Below are positions 8,320-17,837 of a stretch of DNA of 64,000 bases, piece after piece. Both the position numbers and the translations under genes were made by a program. Origin of the DNA: Clostridia bacterium (GTDB lineage Bacteria > Bacillota > Clostridia > Lachnospirales > Lachnospiraceae); NCBI GenBank assembly GCA_910576325.1, contig CAJTIM010000022.1, positions 16,108-80,107 on the forward strand. Reading direction: 5' to 3'. Each line of letters opens with the position of its first letter. The first letter of the stretch is position 1. Under the pieces are notes generated by a model that did not search any database, was not told where the DNA came from, and was given only the letters and a program-made list of their open reading frames with translations.

Positions 8320-9186
8320 CTATTCCTTTACGGCTCCTGCCGTCATATCCGCCGTTACGTATTTCTGAAACATTGAAAATACGGCTACCTGGGGAATACT
8401 GAGCAGCACAACCGCAGCCGCCATAGCTCCGTAATCCGTTGTGTGAATACCCACAAATTTCGCGGAAGCAAGAGAGATGGTCTGCACCTCGGGAGAGGTC
8501 AGCATGATGACCGATACCGCAAATTCATTCCAGATAGCCAGAAAGTTGATAATCAGCATGGTTGTAATCGCCGGCCGGATAATCGGCATATCAATCTGTG
8601 TCAGCAGCCGGAAGGTCCCGCAGCCGTCTATAACAGCCGCCTCCTCCAGAGTGTCCGGAATATTGTTAAAGGCGCTGACAAGAAGCATCGTATTCATGGG
8701 CGCGCTCCAGCCTATATAGGGAAGAATCACCGCCCACAGAGTGTCCAGCGTTCCAAGCATAAAGTTCATCTTATAGACAGGATAGATCAGTACAAAAACC
8801 GGGATAATTATCCCGATAATAAAATATACATAAAAAAAACGCTGCAGCTTTCCCGTGCCGATTTTAAAACGGGAAATAGCAAAGCTGCCGGTGATGCCCA
8901 GTACAAACTCAGCTGCAATGGTAATTACCGCCACAATCATCGTATTGCGTATCATAGTCACAAAATCAATTGCAGACAAGGCTTTTGCATAGTTTGCCCA
9001 TTCCGCTGCCAGGGGAAGGCTTAAGTTCCCCGCCAGAATCTCGGCATTTGGTTTTACGGAAAGATATAAAATTCCAAGAAACGGCACCAGCATCAGCACA
9101 ATGCTAATCGCCAGAACAACCTCGCAGGCTGTCCTTTTCAACATGATTTTTCTTTTATAAGTCCGCTCCGTATTCCGCTCTCCCAT
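8320..9186 (-). CDS. Sugar ABC transporter permease, MalG type
   Basis: This 288-residue inner-membrane permease has about six hydrophobic segments. It carries the EAA loop that docks the ATPase (EEAAVIDGCGTFRLLTQIDMPIIRP split around residues 188-210). It forms the transport channel with the permease encoded two bases upstream. No ATPase gene is present, as is usual for this CUT1 class, where a shared MsmK-like ATPase serves several systems. A start at the internal Met15 is possible. Confidence 0.9.
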   Translation of the reverse strand: MGERNTERTYKRKIMLKRTACEVVLAISIVLMLVPFLGILYLSVKPNAEILAGNLSLPLAAEWANYAKALSAIDFVTMIRNTMIVAVITIAAEFVLGITGSFAISRFKIGTGKLQRFFYVYFIIGIIIPVFVLIYPVYKMNFMLGTLDTLWAVILPYIGWSAPMNTMLLVSAFNNIPDTLEEAAVIDGCGTFRLLTQIDMPIIRPAITTMLIINFLAIWNEFAVSVIMLTSPEVQTISLASAKFVGIHTTDYGAMAAAVVLLSIPQVAVFSMFQKYVTADMTAGAVKE

Positions 9187-9187
9187 A

Positions 9188-10063
9188 CTACTTACCCGCC
9201 TTTCCGTTTACCGCCCAAATAATAAGCAGGGAACCTGTTACCGCCACAATCAGTTCAATTACGGCAATCGCCGATCCGTATCCGTACAGCCTGGAACCGA
9301 AGGTCATATTATACATATAAGATACTATGGACTCCGAAGCGTGATTCGGTCCTCCGCTCGTAAGAATATACACATAATCAAACAGCTTCAATGCCGTAGT
9401 ATAGATAAGGATAAGTACGGTTTGTATGGTACTCTTCATATTAGGCAGCATCACAAGAAATACCTGCTGGCTTTTTGTTGCTCCGTCAATTACGGACGCC
9501 TCAATGATATCTCCGGCGATCTGCTTAAGCCCGTTGGTCCACAGTATCATACAGAAGCCGGAAAGCGCCCATATGGTAATAACGGAAAAAGAAACAGGTG
9601 ACAAACTGGGGCCGCCAATCCACAGCAGCTTGTCGGTAGAAATTCCCAGCATACGCAGTACATAATTCAGAATTCCCATATTAGGATCAAAAATAAACCG
9701 CCACATCAATGCTACAATCGCTCCGCCCAGGGTATAGGGCAAAAAATAGATAACCCGATAGATACCTGTCTTCACACTCTTTTTCTGTATGGCAAGGGCC
9801 ATTAAAAAAGAGAGCGGCGTCACCGCAGTCAGTGTAAGCACCGCGTAGAGAAAGGTATTGCCAAAGGCCTTCCACAGGAATCTGTCCGTAAAAGCAAGTC
9901 CAAAATTCTTAAGCCCCACATAATCGTATTTTCCAAAACCGCTGAAATTGGTAAGACTGTAGTACAGAGATACCACAATGGGAACAAATGTAAAAATCGT
10001 ATATACGATTACCAACGGCAGGATGTATTTATAAAAGGAGCTCTTCTTCCATACTAAATTCAA
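9188..10063 (-). CDS. Sugar ABC transporter permease, MalF type
   Basis: This 291-residue permease has six predicted membrane segments and an EAA-type loop (IEASVIDGATKSQQVFLVML). It pairs with the MalG-type permease downstream. The start codon is TTG at 10063, with GGTG about seven bases upstream. It follows the binding-protein gene across a gap that holds a stable hairpin, which fits the higher expression usually needed for binding proteins. Confidence 0.9.
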   Translation of the reverse strand: MNLVWKKSSFYKYILPLVIVYTIFTFVPIVVSLYYSLTNFSGFGKYDYVGLKNFGLAFTDRFLWKAFGNTFLYAVLTLTAVTPLSFLMALAIQKKSVKTGIYRVIYFLPYTLGGAIVALMWRFIFDPNMGILNYVLRMLGISTDKLLWIGGPSLSPVSFSVITIWALSGFCMILWTNGLKQIAGDIIEASVIDGATKSQQVFLVMLPNMKSTIQTVLILIYTTALKLFDYVYILTSGGPNHASESIVSYMYNMTFGSRLYGYGSAIAVIELIVAVTGSLLIIWAVNGKAGK

Positions 10064-10089
10064 ATCATCAGCACCTTTCTTTATAAAAT

Positions 10090-10117
10090 GGGACTGCCGC
10101 AGTTTTACGGCAATCCC
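10090..10117 (-). other. Intercistronic RNA hairpin
   Basis: Ten-base arms (10090-10099 and 10108-10117, one wobble pair) lie between the binding-protein gene and the first permease. There is no T run after it. It is more likely a 3'-end stabiliser or partial attenuator that raises binding-protein mRNA than a full terminator. Confidence 0.55.
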
Positions 10118-10131
10118 AAGCCAGTTACGTT

Positions 10132-11499
10132 TTATTTAAGCAATCGATAGTTGTCATCCATCTGCCGGGCGGCCTCCTCCGGCGTAATGGAACCGGATAT
10201 AACGCCGGATATGGAATTTCGGTGGGCATTTTCCAGATTTCCGTCAATATAGGTAAAAGCATAGCCTACGCTGCCCGCGTCGTCCGACAAACGCTCATAC
10301 AGAGTTCTTGTTATATCATCCATATCAATGGAATTGATATCCGCGCACTCATAAGCCGGGAAGGTAAAATGATGCTCCAGCAAAATCTGATTCGCTTCAG
10401 GAGAGCACAGATATTTGAGAAATTTCATACCTGCTTCCAGCTTTTCATCGCTCTCCTTTAAGGAGCTGCCCGCATATACATACCAGTCCACGCCCTTAAG
10501 CCCCACATTTTGCTCAAACTCCGTGTCGGGCATTCCGGTAAAGCCCCAGCGGAAATCCACCTCATCCTCCATAGCCGCAAAATTGCCTGCCTCCCAGGAT
10601 CCTGTGGTGAGAATGGGAGATGTTCCATCCGTAAAGGCCGCCAGCGCCTGGGCATAAGTCATTGCGGAAGTATTCTGCGGATATGCCCCTGCCGCCGCCA
10701 GCTCCCCGATTCTGGCGAACGGCTCTACCATGCAATCCGCCCATGTAACGGATCCATCCTTTATCTCCTCCGCCATGCTCTCTATACCGTACTGGTCAAA
10801 CATAGGAAAGTATCCCCAAACACTCCAGAGATCCGAGGCTCCATGTGCGATAGGCGTAATACCCGCGTCTTGGAATGTGGCTACCGCATCCAAAAGCTCA
10901 TCCCAGGTATCGGGGACCTGCAGATTTTTCTCCTCAAACATTCCCTTATTGAAAAACCAGCCTGCTGCCGATGCGTTTATTGCAACACCGACATATTTTC
11001 CGTTCTGAAGCTTTAACATATTGTCATAGGCACCGTCCACACATTTGTAGGAGGACCACTCGGAATCATTTTGCATATAATCGGTGATGTCCGTCACAAC
11101 GCCTCCCTCCATAAAGCCTTCTCCCGGCGCCGCCTCCAGTTCAAAAAAGTCCGGAAGGGAATTCGTATCCGCCATAAGTGAAATCTTCTTGTGGTAATCA
11201 TCCGAAGCGCCGCCCACCACACAATTTACTTTAATTCCGGGATTGGCCTCATTAAAGGCTTCGCATACGGCCGGCAGCGCTTTGTAATGAATATCCTCTT
11301 CCGTTCCCACCAGCCAGAATTCCAGCTCTATGGCGCCCTGGGCAGTATTATTTTCCCCTGCTTCCGGCTCCGCATTTTCTGTTTTTTCTGTCTCCTGCGG
11401 CATCTTCGAGCCGCAGGCCATACAGGAACCAAGCAGCGCCATAGCGGCCATAAGGCCAATGATTCGTTTCCGGTCCCTAAGTCTTTTCATTTTTTTCAT
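10132..11499 (-). CDS. Extracellular sugar-binding lipoprotein (CUT1 family)
   Basis: This 455-residue solute-binding protein of family 1 is anchored by a lipobox at Cys26 or Cys29 (LLGSCMAC). An acidic linker (about 33-50) precedes the binding domain beginning LEFWLVG. The C-terminal half carries the typical FTDGTSPILTTGSW segment. It opens the alpha-galactoside operon, so the substrate is inferred to be raffinose, stachyose or melibiose-like. AAGGGGGAAAC precedes the ATG. Confidence 0.92.
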   Translation of the reverse strand: MKKMKRLRDRKRIIGLMAAMALLGSCMACGSKMPQETEKTENAEPEAGENNTAQGAIELEFWLVGTEEDIHYKALPAVCEAFNEANPGIKVNCVVGGASDDYHKKISLMADTNSLPDFFELEAAPGEGFMEGGVVTDITDYMQNDSEWSSYKCVDGAYDNMLKLQNGKYVGVAINASAAGWFFNKGMFEEKNLQVPDTWDELLDAVATFQDAGITPIAHGASDLWSVWGYFPMFDQYGIESMAEEIKDGSVTWADCMVEPFARIGELAAAGAYPQNTSAMTYAQALAAFTDGTSPILTTGSWEAGNFAAMEDEVDFRWGFTGMPDTEFEQNVGLKGVDWYVYAGSSLKESDEKLEAGMKFLKYLCSPEANQILLEHHFTFPAYECADINSIDMDDITRTLYERLSDDAGSVGYAFTYIDGNLENAHRNSISGVISGSITPEEAARQMDDNYRLLK

Positions 11500-11634
11500 T
11501 TGTTTCCCCCTTATATATGTTCCTGCCTTTGTTTACACCGCAATCATATCAAGCCCCGCGGCGTACCGCAATGAAATATATTGACCTTCTCCTGCTATTT
11601 TTTTATAGGTTGTATTTTTTATCCTTGCAGCAGC

Positions 11635-11662
11635 AAAAAAGCACCTTTCATAAGGCGCCTTT
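11635..11662 (-). terminator. Terminator after the YesN-type regulator gene
   Basis: On the minus strand, a stem of about nine pairs with some wobble (11662-11654 with about 11645-11637) is followed by a T run. It ends the kinase-regulator operon before the binding-protein promoter. Confidence 0.6.
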
Positions 11663-11684
11663 TGCTTTTGCTGTCACGGCATCT

Positions 11685-13181
11685 CTATCGAAAGCCCGAG
11701 GGGGAGCAGCCCATAACGCGCTTAAAGGTTTTGCTGAAATGATTATAATTCTCAAAGCCTACCAGCATACTGATCTCCTGCATGGACAGATCGCTTCTGC
11801 CCTTGATATATTCTACCGCCTTCTCCATCCGAAGCCTGGTTAAATATTCCACAAAGCCGACACCCACGTTGTTTTTAAAGCTCCTGCTCAGGTAAGAGGT
11901 GCTAAGATTCATATACTCCGCCAGTTTCGTCAAATTCAAATCCGCATCATCAAAATGTTCATTGATATACCTCATGGCTTTCTTTTTGATAGAATATTCC
12001 GTATAAGGGACTCCGTAAAAATCTCCTGAGGAAAGCACAATATTTTTTACCGTATGACAAAGCTCACAGAGACTGCCGTCATGCTCATGCAGCAAGCGTA
12101 TATCCGGCATTACCCCTGTCCCGGACACCGCCTGCTCCGCCAAAGCCCAAAAGCCGCTCTTAATTGCCTCTTTTTTCGCGCCTCTACATCGGCTAAGGGC
12201 TCTTAGCAGCTCGTCAAAGGCAGTTTCCGCAGCCGTATTGCCGCCGGTTTTGACAGATTCTATGATTTTCTTCGTATATTCCCGAAAAATCGGCCCGCAG
12301 TCAGCCTTCTTTAAAAACCGGTATTCGGAATAATCGCAGGCACCCCCACGGGGAAAAAATTCCACCTCAACCGCCGCACACGCCTGTGTGTAGGCCTCGG
12401 GAATCTCCTCCTTGCGCCGGAACACATCGCTGACACCGCACCAGGTAATAATATCAAGATACTTTTTCAGCAGCATCTGGCAGAACTCAAAGCTGTTTTC
12501 ATAGCGCTCATTTCCGTCAAGAGGAAGCAGGCCCGCATAAGTCATATCGTCCATCACGGCTATCTTTCCGCGGCAGGGTGTTCCCAGTCCCTCTTCCAGT
12601 ATATTCATAACCGCAGAGCGAAAAAGCGTTCTTCCCTCCTCCAGCAAATTTGAGTTGGCCTTTTTGACCCGCATAACAAAAGCAAGCGCCGGAAGACGAA
12701 CCGGCGTTCCCGAAACAGCCTCTTTCCCCTTCATTATATTCCGCAGCAGCTGCTCTCCCGGCTCCATGTCCGCTTCCGTCCCCTCCTCACTCCGCTCCTG
12801 CTTTTCATTACCAAAAACCTGCTCAAGCTTTCCCGCCAAATTCTTATCATCAATTTCATGCTTTAGCAGATAATCGCCCGCCCCGTTTTTGAGGGCATCG
12901 CGAACATAGTCAATATCGTTGTAGCTGCTCAGCACAATCACTTTAATCTCCGGAAATTCCGCTTTTACATGCCGGATCAGCTCAATTCCATCCATTACAG
13001 GCATTTTGATATCCGTAAGAATACAGTCCACCTCTCCCTTTTGCTTTCTCAGGAATTCAAGAGCCCTTGCCCCATTATACTCCTCCCCCACGACCTTGAC
13101 TTTTCCGCCGCACTCCGACAGAGATACCCGGATTCCAATACGGATTAAGGGCTCATCATCTACAATTAAAACTCGTATCAT
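11685..13181 (-). CDS. YesN-type response regulator with AraC output domain
   Basis: This 498-residue cytoplasmic transcription factor has a receiver at 1-120, with acidic pocket Asp8/Asp9 and phospho-acceptor Asp57 (ILTDIKMP). An AraC-type double helix-turn-helix occupies the last 100 residues (LNLTKLAEYMNLSTSYLSRS and MQEISMLVGFENYNHFSKTF). The start ATG overlaps the stop of the kinase gene by four bases, so they are translationally coupled. The location directly before the alpha-galactoside transporter suggests it activates that operon. Confidence 0.92.
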   Translation of the reverse strand: MIRVLIVDDEPLIRIGIRVSLSECGGKVKVVGEEYNGARALEFLRKQKGEVDCILTDIKMPVMDGIELIRHVKAEFPEIKVIVLSSYNDIDYVRDALKNGAGDYLLKHEIDDKNLAGKLEQVFGNEKQERSEEGTEADMEPGEQLLRNIMKGKEAVSGTPVRLPALAFVMRVKKANSNLLEEGRTLFRSAVMNILEEGLGTPCRGKIAVMDDMTYAGLLPLDGNERYENSFEFCQMLLKKYLDIITWCGVSDVFRRKEEIPEAYTQACAAVEVEFFPRGGACDYSEYRFLKKADCGPIFREYTKKIIESVKTGGNTAAETAFDELLRALSRCRGAKKEAIKSGFWALAEQAVSGTGVMPDIRLLHEHDGSLCELCHTVKNIVLSSGDFYGVPYTEYSIKKKAMRYINEHFDDADLNLTKLAEYMNLSTSYLSRSFKNNVGVGFVEYLTRLRMEKAVEYIKGRSDLSMQEISMLVGFENYNHFSKTFKRVMGCSPSGFR

Positions 13182-14986
13182 CCTTCCTCCATCTCCTTTA
13201 TATCGTAAATCACAGGTATCCTTACCACAATCCGCGTGCCGCTTCCCTGCTCGCTGAAAATCTCCAGGGACTGTTCCGCGCCGAAGAACAGCTTCAGCCT
13301 GTCATGTATATTTTTCAGGCCGATATGCGCTTTTCCGGAAGGAAACAGCTCCGCATCAAAGCTGGCTTTAAGCTCTTCCATTATATCCCCGGACATCCCC
13401 GGACCGTTATCAGATACCTGATAGATGATATGTTCCTCCTCCTGCCGGATGCAGATTCGGATTCTTCCGCCGCCCGTTTCATTCTCCATTCCGTAAAAAA
13501 TGGCGTTTTCTACAATGGGCTGCAAAAGAAAAGAAAGTGTGTACCGCTCCCGCACTCCTTCCTCCACCTCATAGCAGACATCAAACATATCCAGATAGCG
13601 CAGCTTCTGAATTTTTACATAGTTTTCTATCTGCTTCAGCTCTTCCTCAATGGTAATAAAGTTTCTGCCGATCTGAATGGAGGAACGGAGCAGTTCGCTT
13701 AAATTCTTAAGGCTTTCCGCCACCATTCGGTTTCCCTGTATCATCGCCAGAGAACGGATGGTGTTAATGGTATTATACAGAAAGTGGGGATTAATCTGTG
13801 CATTGAGCAAGTTCAGTTCCAGCCAGACCTTTTTTCTATTCGTTTCCTCTATCTCCCGGATCATCCGCCGCTGATTGTCCTGCATGGTATAATAGCTTCC
13901 GGAAAGCTCTCCAAGCTCATCATGCCTGGATATCAGCTTATCCCGCTCTACCTCATGCCCTTCCATGGATAGCTTCAGATTCTCAATGGGCTTCACAATA
14001 CTTTCAGAAAGCAGATGTAGCATAAGAATGGTCAAAACCAGGAAGACGGCAAAGGCGGCTATGGTCAAAAATGATATAAGGTTCAGGCTTCCCACCAAAC
14101 TGCGATGGGGAATCGTTTTGATAACCTTGACTCCGGCAAGCTCCGAAGTCCCCCAAACAGTTAAATACTTTTCCCCATAAAAATTATTCAGGCAATATCC
14201 TGACGCCTTCTCCAGCACATGTGCCGGAAATATTTCCCCAGCATTATCAATCCGAAGGCGGCTGTTCATGGTAAACAGTCTGTCTCCTTTCCGATCCGTC
14301 ACAAGCACGGTTTCATCATAAGATTTGCTATAATACTTCCGGATCCATTCCGACAGCAGCTTATTGCAGACCATCGTAGCCTCAAAGGTCCCCTCTCCTG
14401 TATCCTTTGTGATTTTTACCACATAAGAGACGACCTTTTTGCTCTTAATCCTTCCCTGCAGATCATAGTGGATATCAGACAGCACAACAGGCTCCTCTTC
14501 CTCCAATGCATCCAAAAGCCACCAGCTCTTACGCGCATCGTATTCCGCGTCAAAATCATCCGTGTTCTGAACGGAAAATACCTTATTCTCCGTGTAAATA
14601 TAAATAGAATCAAAGGAATATTCCTCCGAAAAACGGGCAAGGCGTTTTACCACCTTTCCTTCCTCCACTATTTCCCCCGGCGCCTCCCCGGACTCCTCCA
14701 CCAAATCGCGCAGGAATTCTCCATGATAGCGCAGCTTCTCCAGCAAAACCAAAGACATGTCCACAATCTCCTGGTGAATCTCCTCATTTGTCTTTTGCAG
14801 CTGTTCGGAAGAAGTCTCTGCCATAAGCTTTAAAATAAGATGACGGCCGGCTGCAAAGGAGAGCATATTAATCAGCATAAAGGGAACGGCTGAGAATACC
14901 AGCAGTACAATTACCATCTTTTTTTTAATCCCAATATTATCAATCAGCTTTGAATATGCAGTCTTTCTCATTTGTCCCAGCACCAT
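13178..14986 (-). CDS. YesM-type sensor histidine kinase
   Basis: This membrane kinase of about 600 residues has a membrane segment, a large extracellular sensor, a second segment and a HAMP-like linker. The His_kinase domain follows, with the phospho-His in QINPHFLYNT. The ATP-binding domain has DNGPGMS and HIGLKNIHDRL. The reading frame is open back to a TTG at 15043. The ATGs at 14986 or 14971 are more likely starts, as there is no ribosome site before the TTG; the choice is uncertain. It probably senses the sugar or its binding protein and phosphorylates the YesN regulator encoded with it. Confidence 0.9.
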   Translation of the reverse strand: MVLGQMRKTAYSKLIDNIGIKKKMVIVLLVFSAVPFMLINMLSFAAGRHLILKLMAETSSEQLQKTNEEIHQEIVDMSLVLLEKLRYHGEFLRDLVEESGEAPGEIVEEGKVVKRLARFSEEYSFDSIYIYTENKVFSVQNTDDFDAEYDARKSWWLLDALEEEEPVVLSDIHYDLQGRIKSKKVVSYVVKITKDTGEGTFEATMVCNKLLSEWIRKYYSKSYDETVLVTDRKGDRLFTMNSRLRIDNAGEIFPAHVLEKASGYCLNNFYGEKYLTVWGTSELAGVKVIKTIPHRSLVGSLNLISFLTIAAFAVFLVLTILMLHLLSESIVKPIENLKLSMEGHEVERDKLISRHDELGELSGSYYTMQDNQRRMIREIEETNRKKVWLELNLLNAQINPHFLYNTINTIRSLAMIQGNRMVAESLKNLSELLRSSIQIGRNFITIEEELKQIENYVKIQKLRYLDMFDVCYEVEEGVRERYTLSFLLQPIVENAIFYGMENETGGGRIRICIRQEEEHIIYQVSDNGPGMSGDIMEELKASFDAELFPSGKAHIGLKNIHDRLKLFFGAEQSLEIFSEQGSGTRIVVRIPVIYDIKEMEEG

Positions 14987-15176
14987 TCCGTCTTTTTCCG
15001 TCTTTGATCTAATTTTAACTGTATTATTTTCCTTTTTCAACAAAAGACGTCAAAAAATGACCTGTCCATTTATGCTGCTTTTTATTCTTTTTTTGTTCTT
15101 CACCTCTCTTTTTTATTTTATCCTGGTCATTTCTTGATCAAAAGCCGAGTGCTCTTCCGGACGAGCAAACGAAGCG

Positions 15177-15210
15177 CAAAAAACCGCCTACCTCATACAA
15201 GATAAGCGGT
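15177..15210 (-). terminator. Terminator after cwlD
   Basis: Ten-base arms with two or three G-T pairs (15210-15201 and 15192-15183) are followed by TTTTTT on the minus strand. They lie just after the cwlD stop at 15242. Confidence 0.75.
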
Positions 15211-15241
15211 CCATGTTCCCGTTCCGGCTGACATCAGCTCA

Positions 15242-15967
15242 CTATTGATTCAGATATCTCATAATTCCCATATGTATCGCCCACACCAGCTGATCCTGAT
15301 AGCCTTCGTCTTTCAGCTTCCCGTTCTCCTCCCAATTGCTTAAAAATCCGCACTCAACAATTACCACTGGAGCATCCGTCTTTTTCAGCAGATAATAAGT
15401 ATCATTCGCCTTGGCCTGCCGATGATTCTCCGGATCCGCAAAACGAATCAGCTCCCCCTGAATCAGCTCCGCCAGGCTTTGGCTCTCTGCGGAAGTCCCA
15501 TAATAAAAAACCTGCGCTCCGTGAATTGCCTCCTCATGGTAGCTGTTCTGGTGAATACTGACCACACAGGCGGGCTGCTCCTCATTAATCAGCTCACAGC
15601 GGCGCTTCATATCTTGGGCCTTTTTGTTGGATGCATTTTCATCATACAATCCCCGATCCTCCTCCCGAGTCATAACCACCTCAATATCCTGCTGTTCCAG
15701 AAGCTCCTTCAGCTTCCCGGCAATCTCCAGATTCAAATCCTTTTCCTGGGTCCCGTCCACGCTGATTTTACCCGGATCATTCCCCCCATGGCCGGCGTCC
15801 AGAATCACCAGGCGGGAATCCGACCGCTCGGCCTTTCCTTTTGCCTGCTCCCAAAATCCCCCTCTTGCAAAATAACAGGCGCTTGCCAGAACCAAAACCG
15901 CCATTCCAAGTCCGATAGCGCGCCTTCTCCTTCCTATTCTCTCCTTTAATTTCCGCAAAATTTCCAT
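15242..15967 (-). CDS. cwlD: N-acetylmuramoyl-L-alanine amidase, CwlD type
   Basis: This 241-residue Amidase_3 protein cleaves the stem peptide from muramic acid. CwlD-type enzymes act in making muramic-delta-lactam in spore cortex. A basic N-terminus and one membrane segment (about 18-36) place it outside the membrane. Zinc ligands are visible: DAGHGGNDPG, the Glu in NLEIAGKL and SIHQNS. The catalytic Glu is in VVIVECGFLSN. The ATG is preceded only by a GGCGG element inside a strong hairpin, so initiation may be restrained. Confidence 0.83.
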   Translation of the reverse strand: MEILRKLKERIGRRRRAIGLGMAVLVLASACYFARGGFWEQAKGKAERSDSRLVILDAGHGGNDPGKISVDGTQEKDLNLEIAGKLKELLEQQDIEVVMTREEDRGLYDENASNKKAQDMKRRCELINEEQPACVVSIHQNSYHEEAIHGAQVFYYGTSAESQSLAELIQGELIRFADPENHRQAKANDTYYLLKKTDAPVVIVECGFLSNWEENGKLKDEGYQDQLVWAIHMGIMRYLNQ

Positions 15968-15973
15968 GAAAAT

Positions 15974-16008
15974 ACCGCCATATATTTCTTTGTAAAATAT
16001 ATGGCGGT
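15974..16008. terminator. Symmetric hairpin between the GH18 gene and cwlD
   Basis: Perfect 14-base arms (15974-15987 and 15995-16008) enclose a 7-base loop. It may terminate the GH18 transcript. On the minus strand its second arm ends six bases before the cwlD ATG, and the GGCGG of the first arm region is the only ribosome-site candidate nearby. Confidence 0.65.
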
Positions 16009-16025
16009 TTCGTTTATTCCATGTC

Positions 16026-17837
16026 TTAATTCACATACCGCAGAATCACATCCCATACATCCTGCCGTTCCAGTCCCAGCTTCCAGCCCGCAATGCCGGC
16101 CAGATTGTACTCCCGAATCAGGGCTGCTTTCAGCTCAATGGACTCCTCATCCTCCAGCCACATCTTGTAGGTATTGCCGTCTGCCTCATACTCCGCATAA
16201 TACTGTCCACATTCATCGTTCCAGGTTTTCTCTGCGCCATGCTCGGACACTACGCGCTCCGAGGCATCCATGCCATAGGATTTGCTGCTAACTACATAAG
16301 GAACAAATTCCTCCGTATCCGATTCTTCGGCCAGCTCCTCATCTGTCTTCGGACGCTCCTCCCAAAGCCTGGTGTAGAAGGGAACCGCATTGATCACCTT
16401 CTCCGCCGGAACCTCCTCCAGAGTATTCTCAATTCCTTCCCGAACCCATCCGATACTGGCCACAGAACCTGCCTCCGGTGAGGTGGCATAATGCTCATCA
16501 TAACCCATGATAATCACATAGTCCGCCACAATGCCCTGTTCCGTGCGGTTATAAAACATATTGTGATCCGCCGGCACATAATTGTCCACGGAAAGAACAA
16601 TTCCGTTCAGGCGGCACATAATGGACAATTCCCGGATAAACTGTATATATGCCTTTGCCGATTCACCGTTGATAAACTCAAAGTCAATGTTCAGACCATC
16701 CAGGTCAAATTCAATTGCCTTGGCAATCAGGTTGTTCACCAGCCGCTGACGGGATGAGGTTCTGGACAAAATCTCATAGTCCAAAATAGTATCCTTATAT
16801 TCGATATCATTTACCAGCGCCCATACCTCAATGTTATTCTGGTGGCAGTAGTTTACGTAGGTCTGGCTTGCCAGAGACTGAATATTGCCTTCATTGTCAT
16901 TGAGAAAGAACCAGGTCGGCGAAATGGTGGTCAGCCCCTTCGTCTTCGCTATAGCCTCCAGTACGTTATTGTTGGCCTCCGCATTGGTCACCTGATGCCA
17001 TGCCATGTTAATGGTATAGTCCTTCGTGAGATTGGAATATACCGGGTCTTCATAGTTCGGTTCCTTCGTCTCCTGCCCCTGGGTTCCCAGATATTTATTG
17101 CGGATGTAACCGATAAAGCCGTTCTTTGTCCGAACCCTGGTCCAGCCCTCGGCCGCTTCCTCCTGAGGCAGCACATAAAGCACATCCTCTTTTGCCGCAT
17201 CCGTTAAAATCGGACTCTTGATGTCAGGCTCAAAGCGCACATGGGCATCTTTTTTTACCGTTACGGTATTTGCGGTGCCAAACTCTTTTTGTATATGCAC
17301 ACGGTTCACCTCGTCCGTCATCACCTCAAACTCCATGGCCGTGTATTTCTGAATATATTTCAGCGCCACATACGCCGTGTCGCCGTCTACCTTTACGGGC
17401 GCGTAGCTTTCCGTATACTTTGCCTTTGCAACCGTATAGTCGTTGCTGCCGACCTGGGCGGTGATAAGTTCCGTAGGCGTGGTATACAGAAGCAGATTTT
17501 CCTTTGCATCCCAGTAGAAGCGGGGATTGAGATACTCATATAGAATGTCCGTGCTCACATAAGCCTCTCCGTCAATCATTCTGGCCTGAATCTCCGTAAG
17601 CTCATTCTCCAGAATAACGGCGGCTCCGTCTCCCTCCTCCAGATTAAAATATGCATGTAAATCCATCCGCTCATCGGAAGGACTGTATTTTTTCACCAAA
17701 TAATTGATTCCCATAATAAGCAGAATAATAACAATCAGAAGCACCGCCATCAAAACCGGTATCAGCTGTCTTCTGTCCACAGAGCTTCTGGCTCTGCTTC
17801 TGCCTTTCCTTCTTTTTCTTTTCCTTTTGGTCGCCAT
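16026..17837 (-). CDS. GH18-family glycosidase with SH3 and copper-amine-oxidase-like domains (YaaH-like)
   Basis: This 603-residue surface protein has a very basic N-terminus (residues 1-24) and one membrane segment (about 27-48). A stalk domain similar to copper amine oxidase N-terminal domains covers about 65-185. A bacterial SH3 domain follows (about 190-245, WTRVRTKNGFIGYIRNKYLG). The C-terminal GH18 barrel carries DLDGLNIDFEF, the catalytic DxxDxDxE-like strand. Such proteins are linked to spore-germination hydrolases (YaaH/YdhD). It lies directly upstream of cwlD, which fits a cell-wall or spore theme. Confidence 0.82.
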   Translation of the reverse strand: MATKRKRKRRKGRSRARSSVDRRQLIPVLMAVLLIVIILLIMGINYLVKKYSPSDERMDLHAYFNLEEGDGAAVILENELTEIQARMIDGEAYVSTDILYEYLNPRFYWDAKENLLLYTTPTELITAQVGSNDYTVAKAKYTESYAPVKVDGDTAYVALKYIQKYTAMEFEVMTDEVNRVHIQKEFGTANTVTVKKDAHVRFEPDIKSPILTDAAKEDVLYVLPQEEAAEGWTRVRTKNGFIGYIRNKYLGTQGQETKEPNYEDPVYSNLTKDYTINMAWHQVTNAEANNNVLEAIAKTKGLTTISPTWFFLNDNEGNIQSLASQTYVNYCHQNNIEVWALVNDIEYKDTILDYEILSRTSSRQRLVNNLIAKAIEFDLDGLNIDFEFINGESAKAYIQFIRELSIMCRLNGIVLSVDNYVPADHNMFYNRTEQGIVADYVIIMGYDEHYATSPEAGSVASIGWVREGIENTLEEVPAEKVINAVPFYTRLWEERPKTDEELAEESDTEEFVPYVVSSKSYGMDASERVVSEHGAEKTWNDECGQYYAEYEADGNTYKMWLEDEESIELKAALIREYNLAGIAGWKLGLERQDVWDVILRYVN

